Shown here piece after piece: positions 5,008 through 14,170 of a DNA stretch of 14,170 nt. The notes under the pieces were generated by a model. It did not search any database. It was given only the letters and a program-made list of their open reading frames with translations, and was not told the DNA's origin. The stretch comes from Candidatus Dormiibacterota bacterium (GTDB lineage Bacteria; Chloroflexota; Dormibacteria; Aeolococcales; Aeolococcaceae): assembly GCA_019234035.1 (NCBI GenBank), contig JAFALX010000365.1, positions 1-14,170 on the forward strand, read 5' to 3'. The stretch's first letter is position 1. Each line of letters starts with the position of its first letter. The translations under genes were made by a program, and so were the position numbers.

Positions 5008-6999
5008 ATAGCCGATCCCGCACGCGCCGATGAGCTTGCTCTCGCTGAGCAGGCGGCGGCCCCGCACACGCAGAACACATCTCGTTCCAGCGCCGGCAGG
5101 AGCGGTGCCGATTCGTACTCGGCGGATCAGATCCAGATCCTCGAGGGCCTCGAGCCGGTGCGCCGCCGGCCCGGCATGTACATCGGGTCGACCGATCTCC
5201 GCGGCCTGCACCACCTGGTAATCGAGATCGTCGACAACAGCATCGACGAGGCTCTCGCAGGGTGGGCCGACACCATCGTCGTGACGCTGCATTCGGACAA
5301 TTCGGTCTCCGTCCTCGACAACGGCCGCGGCATCCCCACGGACATGCACCCGACGGCCAGGAAGTCCGCGCTCGAGGTGGTGCTGACGAAGCTGCACGCC
5401 GGCGGCAAGTTCGGCGGGGGCGGGTACAAGGTGTCGGGCGGACTGCACGGCGTCGGCCTCTCCGTCGTGAACGCGCTGAGCGAGCGTCTCTCCGTCGAGG
5501 TGTATCGCGACGGGGACGTGTACTCGCAGACCTATGCGCGCGGAGTGCCCGACGGTCCGGTCGCGGTGACCGGGAAGTCCGACAGGCGCGGGACGCTCGT
5601 CCGCTTCTGGGCCGACCCGCAGGTCTTCCCGGAGATCGACTTCTCCTGGGACACGGTGTCGACGACGTTGCGCGGCTATGCCTTCCTCAACAAGGGCATC
5701 ACGATCATGCTGATCGACGAGCGCAAACCGCTGACCTACACGTTCCACTTCGAGGGCGGCCTCGAGGCGTTCGTCAAGTACCTCAACGCGAACCGCAACG
5801 CGGTCAACGCACGGCCGATGTACGTCGAGCGGGAGATCGACGGCAACGTGGTCGAGATCGCGCTGCAGTATCAGAACTCGGCCTTCACCGAGCACGTGCT
5901 CGCGTTCGCCAACAACGTGCACACCGAGGAGGGCGGCTCCCACGTCACCGGTTTTCGCAGCGCGCTGACGACGACGCTCAACAAGTACGCGCGCAAGGCG
6001 TCGATCCTCAAGGAGCAGGACCCCAACCTCACCGGAGAGGACGTGCGCGATGGGCTGACCGCGGTCATCTCCGTCAAGCTGCGCGAGCCGCAGTTCGAGG
6101 GCCAGACGAAGACCAAGCTCGGCAACAGCGAGGTGGCCGGTCAGGTTTCCACGGTGCTGAGCGACGCGCTCATGCAGTACCTCGAGGAGAACCCCGGTGA
6201 CGCGCGGCGCATCATCGAGCAGTCGCTGACCGCCGCGCGTGCACGCCAGGCCGCGGCCAAGGCGCGCGACATGGTGCAGCGCAAGTCGCTGCTCGAATCG
6301 ACGACCCTGCCGGGCAAGCTCGTCGACTGCAGCGAAAGCGATCCGTCGCACTGCGAGATCTTCATCGTCGAAGGGTTGTCGGCAGGCGGCACCGCAAAAG
6401 AGGCTCGCGAGCGCCGCAACCAGGCGATCCTTCCACTGAAGGGCAAGATCCTCAACGTCGAGAAGGCGCGGGCCGACAAGATCCTGAGCAGTGAGGAGAT
6501 CAAGGTGCTCATCACCGCGCTGGGCACCGGGTTCGGCGAGACGTTCAACCTCGACAAGCTGCGATACCACCGCATCGTGCTGATGGTCGACGCCGACGTC
6601 GACGGGTCGCACATTCGCACGCTGCTGCTGACGTTCTTCTGGCGTCATCTGCGTCCGGCCATCGACAGCGGGTTCCTGTACCTCGCCCAGCCGCCGCTGT
6701 ACAAGCTGGAGCGCGGCAAGCAGACCGAGTACGCATACAGCGATGAGGAACGCGACGCCAAGTACAAGCAGATGGGTGGGCGGCCGGAGGTGTCCCGCTA
6801 CAAGGGCCTCGGCGAGATGAGCGGCGAGGAACTGTGGAAGACGACGATGGATCCCGAGCGGCGCGTCCTGCTTCGCGTCAGCGTCGACGATGCGCTGAAG
6901 GCGGACGATATCTTCGACCGGCTGATGGGCAGCGACGTCGAGCCGCGCAAGCGGTTCATCCAGACCCACGCGAAGAGCGTGCGGAACCTCGACGTGTGA
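4912..6999 (+). CDS. gyrB: DNA gyrase subunit B
   Basis: ATPase subunit of the gyrase that introduces negative supercoils with GyrA. 695 residues if read from TTG 4912, the only ATG/GTG/TTG upstream of the conserved core (begins YSADQIQILEGLEPVRRRPG, about 69). GHKL ATPase: E105 and N109 in IEIVDNSIDEA, DNGRG at 136, ATP lid GGKFGGGGYKVSGGLHG around 164-180. Transducer: QTKTKLGNSEV at 398. TOPRIM: E487, then D560/D562/D564 in DADVDGSH. C-terminal RYKGLGEMSGEELW and a normal end. Oddity: the TOPRIM motif reads EGLSAGG, Leu489 replacing the almost invariant Asp. Start alternatives: TTG lies 9 nt after the -10, as a leaderless start would. ATA at 5008 has GGAG 7 nt upstream and gives MADPARAD, a very GyrB-like N-terminus (663 residues). 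I list TTG because it is the only ordinary start, but ATA is a serious rival. Confidence 0.95.
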   Translation: MECPCEHPFPGFRWARGTPICTQPPRPTWRLHIADPARADELALAEQAAAPHTQNTSRSSAGRSGADSYSADQIQILEGLEPVRRRPGMYIGSTDLRGLHHLVIEIVDNSIDEALAGWADTIVVTLHSDNSVSVLDNGRGIPTDMHPTARKSALEVVLTKLHAGGKFGGGGYKVSGGLHGVGLSVVNALSERLSVEVYRDGDVYSQTYARGVPDGPVAVTGKSDRRGTLVRFWADPQVFPEIDFSWDTVSTTLRGYAFLNKGITIMLIDERKPLTYTFHFEGGLEAFVKYLNANRNAVNARPMYVEREIDGNVVEIALQYQNSAFTEHVLAFANNVHTEEGGSHVTGFRSALTTTLNKYARKASILKEQDPNLTGEDVRDGLTAVISVKLREPQFEGQTKTKLGNSEVAGQVSTVLSDALMQYLEENPGDARRIIEQSLTAARARQAAAKARDMVQRKSLLESTTLPGKLVDCSESDPSHCEIFIVEGLSAGGTAKEARERRNQAILPLKGKILNVEKARADKILSSEEIKVLITALGTGFGETFNLDKLRYHRIVLMVDADVDGSHIRTLLLTFFWRHLRPAIDSGFLYLAQPPLYKLERGKQTEYAYSDEERDAKYKQMGGRPEVSRYKGLGEMSGEELWKTTMDPERRVLLRVSVDDALKADDIFDRLMGSDVEPRKRFIQTHAKSVRNLDV

Positions 7000-8108
7000 T
7001 GACGGGCCGGGCCAACCGCATCGCCGTCGACGCGATGGGAGGTGACCACGCGCCGGAGCAGATCGTGCGCGGCGCGATCCGCGCCACGCGTGAGCTCGGT
7101 GTGGCGGTGACCCTCGTCGGCAAACGGGACGCGATCGAACCGCTGCTCCGCGGGGCCCCTGCGGGAACCGGCGACATCGAGATCGTGGACGCCGGTCAGG
7201 TCGTCGACATGGGCGAGCACCCCGCGAACGCGGTGCGCAGCAAGCCGGACTCGTCGGTCGTGCGCGCCTGCAAGATGGTTGCGGACGGCCAGGCGGCCGC
7301 GGCGGTGAGCGCCGGCAACAGCGGCGCCACGCTGGCGGCGGCACTGTTGCGTGTCAAGCGAATCCCCGGCGTCGCGCGGCCTGCGATCGGGACCTCGTTC
7401 CCAACCCGGACAGGCCACTGCTTCATGCTCGACGTCGGCGCCAACAGCGACTCGAAGCCGGAGTGGCTGGCGCAGTTCGCCGTGATGGGCGACATCTACG
7501 CGCAGTCGATGCTCGGGATCGAGGAGCCGCGCGTGGGACTGCTGAGCAACGGCGAGGAGGCTGAGAAGGGCTCCGAGCTGGTGCGCGCGACCCGGCCGCT
7601 CCTCGAGGCGTTGCCGCTTCGCTTCGCCGGCAATGTCGAGGGCAAGGACATCTTCCGCGGCCAGGTGGACGTCGTGGTCACCGACGGCTTCACCGGCAAC
7701 ATCGCGCTGAAGATGGCCGAGGGCGTGGGCGAGTTCCTGTTCGCATCGATCAGCCGCGCGGCGCGCTCGACCCGGATGGGAACGCTCGGCGGTGCGCTTC
7801 TGAAGCCGAGCCTGCGCCCGCTGCGCGACACGATGGACTATCGCAAGACCGGCGGCGCACTGATGCTCGGCGTGAACGGCGAGGTCGTCATCGCCCACGG
7901 CAGGTCCGACGCCGAGGCCATCGTCAACGCGATCCGCGTTGCCGCGGAGGCGGTGGCGCGCGACATCAGCGGTGGTATCGCGAAGGCGCTCAAGACGAGC
8001 GGCGGTTCGGCCGGCGACGGCGAGGAGACCGAGCCGGGGAACAGCACGTCCACCGGCGCCGTGAAGACGCCGTGGCGGGTGGCCGAGTCGTCATCGGGGA
8101 ACGCATAG
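6999..8108 (+). CDS. plsX: Phosphate acyltransferase PlsX
   Basis: PlsX is a peripheral membrane enzyme that converts acyl-ACP and phosphate to acyl-phosphate, the donor for PlsY in phosphatidic acid synthesis. The 369-residue protein has the family landmarks in order: RIAVDAMGGDHAP (7-19), AAVSAGNSGATLAAAL (101-116), LDVGANSDSKPEWLAQFAVMG (144-164), RVGLLSNGEEAEKG (178-191), GNVEGKDIF (211-219), VVVTDGFTGNIALKMAEG (225-242) and GGALMLGVNGEVVIAHG (285-301). Residues from about 325 on are a Ser/Gly/Thr-rich tail beyond the usual end. The ATG overlaps the gyrB stop (TGATG), so translation is probably coupled to gyrB. There is no strong Shine-Dalgarno. plsX is usually found with rpmF and fabH; lying between gyrB and gyrA is unusual. 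Confidence 0.95.
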   Translation: MTGRANRIAVDAMGGDHAPEQIVRGAIRATRELGVAVTLVGKRDAIEPLLRGAPAGTGDIEIVDAGQVVDMGEHPANAVRSKPDSSVVRACKMVADGQAAAAVSAGNSGATLAAALLRVKRIPGVARPAIGTSFPTRTGHCFMLDVGANSDSKPEWLAQFAVMGDIYAQSMLGIEEPRVGLLSNGEEAEKGSELVRATRPLLEALPLRFAGNVEGKDIFRGQVDVVVTDGFTGNIALKMAEGVGEFLFASISRAARSTRMGTLGGALLKPSLRPLRDTMDYRKTGGALMLGVNGEVVIAHGRSDAEAIVNAIRVAAEAVARDISGGIAKALKTSGGSAGDGEETEPGNSTSTGAVKTPWRVAESSSGNA

Positions 8109-11825
<3,717 letters not shown>

Positions 11826-11831
11826 GTCACA

Positions 11832-11845
11832 CCGCTGAGCAGCGG
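11832..11845 (+). terminator. Small hairpin after gyrA
   Basis: CCGCT, loop GAGC, AGCGG: a 5-bp stem 6 bp after the gyrA stop. There is no T-run. It may act with the larger inverted repeat that follows at 11851-11972. Confidence 0.35.
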
Positions 11846-11850
11846 CGGAT

Positions 11851-11972
11851 GGGGCGGGCCCGCACGCGCCGCCTAGCGACTACGAAGCGCCGAGGGTGAG
11901 CGTGAAAGTGGCGCAGCCACGCGAAGCCGAGGCGCGTAGTCCGGAGCGCAGCGGCGTGTGTGGACCCGCCCC
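11851..11972. repeat. Large imperfect inverted repeat between convergent genes
   Basis: Arms 11851-11872 and 11951-11972 are 22 bases each. In RNA read on the plus strand they form 19 Watson-Crick pairs, two G-U pairs and one C-A mismatch. Inside, GACTACG (11878-11884) pairs with CGTAGTC (11935-11941), CGCC (11888-11891) with GGCG (11931-11934), and GTGGC-GCA-GCCAC (11908-11920) forms a terminal hairpin. The whole 122 bp folds as one long stem. It lies 25 bp after gyrA and 13 bp past the stop of the convergent gene. It could be a bidirectional terminator, a structured RNA, or a copy of a dispersed palindromic element; the sequence alone does not decide. Confidence 0.7.
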
Positions 11973-11985
11973 ACGCCCGCGTGCT

Positions 11986-12825
11986 TCAGGGATTGACGAA
12001 CAGCCCTCGCATCTGCAACGCCAGCCATGGCTTGCGCCCGTAAGCCACCAGCTTGCCCTGCGCGATCAAGGGCCACTGGCCCTTGCGGCCGTATGCAAGC
12101 AGCAGGAACGCCACCGGATCCGCCGACAGGGTGACAGCGGCGCGCTGCTTCCACGAGCTCCAGTCCTGGACGTCGATCGATCCGTTGGTGAAGCGGAACC
12201 CAATCCTCGGTCCGCCACGAAAGTTCACGCGGTAGAGGTCGTCGTACCCGCGAACCCTCGGTGCGTCCACGACCTTCGGCATCATCGCGAGCGTTGACGG
12301 GCAGATGACCTGCAGCGCCTCGGCGGGTGTGATCGGCCATGGACGGCCCAGACCGCGAGCGATGTCGAGCCCGTGGATGAGCATCTCGCCGATCTGCAGG
12401 CTGACCGCGGTTCGGACGGTGATGGTTTCGTTGGCTCCGTACCACGGCGTCTCGACCGTGTCGGTGCCGGCCCGCCCGCCGACGGCCCTGAGGAACGCCT
12501 GAAGCTCGTCGCGCACGGCGGCGCTCAGCTCGGCGGGCGTGCGACGCGGTTCCGCCTTCAACGTTCCGTGCGTCATCGCGGCCATCCGCCTGCTGTAGCC
12601 GTCCACCTCAGGGACGTACACCGCGATTGCGGCCAGGCTTCCGCCCACCGCCTCGGCGTACGCACGCACCTCGATGAGGATGTGCGCCGCCACGTCGCCG
12701 ACCGTCCACTCGAGCCCGGGAACGGGGCGGTCGAGGTTGTCGATGGCGGCGATGAGATCGACGACCCGCGCCCCGACCTCACGCAGCGTGACCAGAGCGG
12801 TGGACTGATCGGTCGCCTCAATCAC
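11986..12825 (-). CDS. Maleylpyruvate isomerase N-terminal (MDMPI/DinB-like) domain protein
   Basis: A 279-residue protein of the MDMPI_N/DinB superfamily of metal-binding four-helix proteins, many of which use mycothiol or similar thiols. The opening LREVGARVVDLIAAIDNLDRP and LEWTVGDVAAHIL are typical. Likely metal ligands are H48 in VAAHI and E147/H151 in GEMLIHGLDIARGLGRPW, the same E-x3-H spacing as in characterised MDMPI. The C-terminal part (about 200-279) resembles an SCP2-like or MDMPI C-terminal domain (VTLSADPVAFLLLAYGRKG). The substrate is unknown. The GTG at 12825 fits the domain start, has TATGCT 8 nt upstream and no Shine-Dalgarno, so it is probably leaderless. The frame stays open further upstream, but that part has no family resemblance. 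It is divergent from the glycosyltransferase gene and convergent with gyrA. Confidence 0.85.
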   Translation of the reverse strand: MIEATDQSTALVTLREVGARVVDLIAAIDNLDRPVPGLEWTVGDVAAHILIEVRAYAEAVGGSLAAIAVYVPEVDGYSRRMAAMTHGTLKAEPRRTPAELSAAVRDELQAFLRAVGGRAGTDTVETPWYGANETITVRTAVSLQIGEMLIHGLDIARGLGRPWPITPAEALQVICPSTLAMMPKVVDAPRVRGYDDLYRVNFRGGPRIGFRFTNGSIDVQDWSSWKQRAAVTLSADPVAFLLLAYGRKGQWPLIAQGKLVAYGRKPWLALQMRGLFVNP

Positions 12826-12833
12826 GAACCGGA

Positions 12834-12839
12834 AGCATA
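12834..12839 (-). promoter_or_regulatory. -10 box of the MDMPI-like gene (leaderless)
   Basis: TATGCT on the minus strand ends 8 nt before the GTG start. No Shine-Dalgarno lies between. The dyad at 12847-12864 covers the spacer and -35 region. Confidence 0.5.
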
Positions 12840-12846
12840 CAAAGTT

Positions 12847-12864
12847 CGTGAGTGCTCGCTCACG
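12847..12864. promoter_or_regulatory. Dyad operator candidate between divergent genes
   Basis: CGTGAG, 6-nt spacer, CTCACG: perfect 6-bp half-sites in the 117-bp region between the MDMPI-like and glycosyltransferase genes. A second partial dyad (GTCG-TG-CGAC, 12866-12875) follows directly. The position over the -35 area of the minus-strand promoter suits a repressor site. No regulator is encoded in the window. Confidence 0.4.
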
Positions 12865-12896
12865 TGTCGTGCGACGTGCGAGCCGGTACCGCTCGG

Positions 12897-12902
12897 TATG
12901 CT
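12897..12902 (+). promoter_or_regulatory. -10 candidate for the glycosyltransferase gene
   Basis: TATGCT, the same hexamer as the divergent promoter, with transcription start expected about 12909. It overlaps an in-frame ATG at 12898, which would then not be on the mRNA. There is no clear -35. Confidence 0.35.
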
Positions 12903-12942
12903 GGCTGAGACCGGTTTGCCGCGTTGTGGACGCTTCTCGGAG

Positions 12943-14061
12943 GTGACTCCGCTGCCCGCTCGCATTGCATTGACCGCGCCGCCCTGGTACCCCGTTCCGC
13001 CGGTCGGATATGGCGGCATCGAGCTCGTCGTGGCGCTGCTCGCACGCGAGCTGCGCGCCGCCGGCGACGAGGTGCTGCTCTTCGGTGAGGAGAACTCGGG
13101 GCTCGCCAGTCATCCGCTGGCGCCAGAGGAATGGTCGGAGGATCTGGGCAGATCTGGCGAGCGCCTCCGCGAGCTGACCTACGCGGCGATGGCGCTGAAG
13201 GCGCTGCAGTCCCTCGGCCCGCTCGACATCATCCATGACCACTGCGGGATGGCGACTCTGCTGGTGCAGGCGCTGGCGGAGCCGACGCCCGTGCTGCACA
13301 CCGTGCACGGCGCGATCCGCGAGCTGGAGCGCACCTTCTACGCGGCGCTCGAGCCGACAGTCGGCCTCGTCGCGATCAGCGAGGCGCAGCGTGCCTCAGC
13401 GCCCGAGCTGCCGTGGGTCGGAACCGTGCACAACGCCGTCGACACCGACGCGCTTCGCATCGGCACGCGAGCCGAGAAGGACGGCTACCTGCTCTGCCTC
13501 GCACGCATCTGTGCGGAGAAGGGTCAGCACATCGCGATCGAGGTGGCCCGGCGCACGGGGCGGCGGCTCGTCCTGGCCGGCAAGGTGGAGCCGACCGACG
13601 CCGGCTACGAGTATTTCGAGCGCTCGGTGCGGCCCGACATCGACGGTGATCGTGTCATACATGTCCACAACAGTGCCGGCGACGACAAGGCACGGCTGCT
13701 GGCGCGGGCCGCGGCGCTGCTGGCGCCGCTGCAGTGGGATGAGCCGTTCGGGCTGGCATATGTCGAGGCGATGGCCAGCGGCACGCCGACGATCGCCTTT
13801 CCACGCGGCGCGGTGCCGGAGCTGATCGAACCGGACGTCTCGGGGTTCCTCGTCGAGGACGTCGACCAGATGAGCGAGGCGGTGGCGCATGCGGACGGCA
13901 TCGATCCGGAGCGCTGCGCCGCGGTCACCCGCGACCGCTTCAGCCCCGGCGCGATGGCGCGCGGGTACCACGAGCTGTACGAGGCTGTGCGGCACGGCCG
14001 TACGCCCGCGGGCGCCGCATCGGACACCGTGGTGCCGGAGCTCATCGGCGAGGAGCCCTGA
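12943..14061 (+). CDS. GT4-family glycosyltransferase
   Basis: A 372-residue GT-B fold glycosyltransferase of family 4, which moves a sugar from a nucleotide-sugar donor and retains the anomeric configuration. The N-domain has RIALTAPPWYPVPPVGYGGIE (7-27) with the GGIE glycine loop, DIIHDH (95-100), LHTVHG (118-123) and the hinge VHNAVDTD (162-169). The C-domain has YLLCLARICAEKGQHIAIE (182-200) and the donor-site E-x7-E motif, E267 to E275 in DEPFGLAYVEAMASGTP, then GAVPELI. There are no membrane segments, so it is likely cytosolic or membrane-associated. Donor and acceptor are unknown. GTG 12943 lies inside a perfect GGAGGTGA (12939-12946). CTG 12952, 5 nt after that site, or ATG 12898 are alternative starts. 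Confidence 0.88.
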   Translation: MTPLPARIALTAPPWYPVPPVGYGGIELVVALLARELRAAGDEVLLFGEENSGLASHPLAPEEWSEDLGRSGERLRELTYAAMALKALQSLGPLDIIHDHCGMATLLVQALAEPTPVLHTVHGAIRELERTFYAALEPTVGLVAISEAQRASAPELPWVGTVHNAVDTDALRIGTRAEKDGYLLCLARICAEKGQHIAIEVARRTGRRLVLAGKVEPTDAGYEYFERSVRPDIDGDRVIHVHNSAGDDKARLLARAAALLAPLQWDEPFGLAYVEAMASGTPTIAFPRGAVPELIEPDVSGFLVEDVDQMSEAVAHADGIDPERCAAVTRDRFSPGAMARGYHELYEAVRHGRTPAGAASDTVVPELIGEEP

Positions 14062-14070
14062 CGCCGTCTC

Positions 14071-14086
14071 GCCGGGCTCAGCCGGC
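14071..14086. terminator. Weak hairpin at the convergent gene ends
   Basis: GCCGG, 6-nt loop, CCGGC. It begins 9 bp after the glycosyltransferase stop and overlaps the stop codon of the next minus-strand gene. It has a 5-bp stem without a T-run. Confidence 0.25.
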
Positions 14087-14170
14087 GGGCACGGCCATCC
14101 AGGGCGCCGCCCCGCGCACGACCTCGAGGTGCGAGCCCGGCGCCCTCACGTCCACGTCGGAGGAGCCGTC
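14078..14170 (-). CDS. C-terminal end of an unidentified protein (gene runs off the right edge)
   Basis: The minus strand is open from the window edge to a TGA at 14080-14078, giving 30 residues ending LEVVRGAAPWMAVPAG. The codons have the GC-rich third positions of the neighbouring genes. The stop is 16 bp from the convergent glycosyltransferase stop, a normal spacing here. I do not recognise the family from so short a piece. A carbohydrate-active enzyme would suit the neighbour, but that is only a guess. Confidence 0.55.
   Translation of the reverse strand, partial: DGSSDVDVRAPGSHLEVVRGAAPWMAVPAG

Noticed and set aside
4893..5033. Short ORF starting ATG 4893 and ending in ATGA at 5030-5033, a possible leader peptide for gyrB
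   Set aside because: Its ATG lies upstream of and overlaps the predicted -10 box and would not be on the mRNA; there is no ribosome site. The ATG at 5030 is in a different frame from gyrB.
4729..7344. Very long open frame (about 870 codons) on the minus strand opposite gyrB and the start of plsX
   Set aside because: It is antisense to unmistakable GyrB and PlsX sequence, and its translation is Arg/Ala/His/Val-rich without any family motif. Long antisense frames are expected in GC-rich genes with biased third positions.
12898..12942. ATG 12898 as the glycosyltransferase start
   Set aside because: The ATG is part of a TATGCT -10 candidate, has no Shine-Dalgarno, and adds residues not seen at GT4 N-termini. 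It is kept as an alternative only.

Overview
The window is GC-rich, densely packed bacterial chromosome with many GTG starts and TANNNT -10 boxes placed directly in front of start codons, which suggests leaderless mRNAs. Together with a LigD of the PE-LIG-POL layout, a Ku gene, a DinB/MDMPI-type metalloenzyme and a GyrA intein at the mycobacterial insertion site, this points to an actinomycete. My best guess is the class Thermoleophilia (Solirubrobacterales-like). That is an inference from style and gene content; there is no rRNA in the window.

Layout. 1-4811 is a DNA-repair neighbourhood. The minus strand carries ligD, then an HNH endonuclease gene 34 bp downstream, and further on the start of ku, which runs off the left edge. 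Between HNH and ku, on the plus strand, is a small membrane pair: a PPQG-repeat/TM2-domain protein and a DUF2752 protein. An echo of the TM2 C-terminus sits between them.

4812-11825 is the gyrase block. A divergent promoter region separates ligD from gyrB. gyrB, plsX and gyrA then follow without gaps (TGATG overlap, then TAGATG), so the lipid-synthesis gene plsX lies between the two gyrase subunit genes. GyrA carries a full-length 419-residue intein with a LAGLIDADG homing endonuclease, inserted right after the catalytic tyrosine. GyrB has Leu where the TOPRIM motif normally reads EGDSAGG. Its start is unclear: the only ordinary start codon is a TTG on top of the promoter, and a well-placed Shine-Dalgarno site faces an ATA codon.

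11826-14170. gyrA converges on a MDMPI/DinB-like gene across a large imperfect inverted repeat (11851-11972). That gene is divergent from a GT4 glycosyltransferase gene, with a dyad in the shared promoter region. The last bases hold the C-terminal end of an unidentified minus-strand gene.

Most genes are recognisable housekeeping or repair families. The points most worth a second look are the gyrB leader and start, the GyrB active-site substitution, the gyrB-plsX-gyrA chain, the intein, and the large palindrome after gyrA. I found no CRISPR array, tRNA, rRNA, insertion sequence or convincing undescribed multi-gene system.
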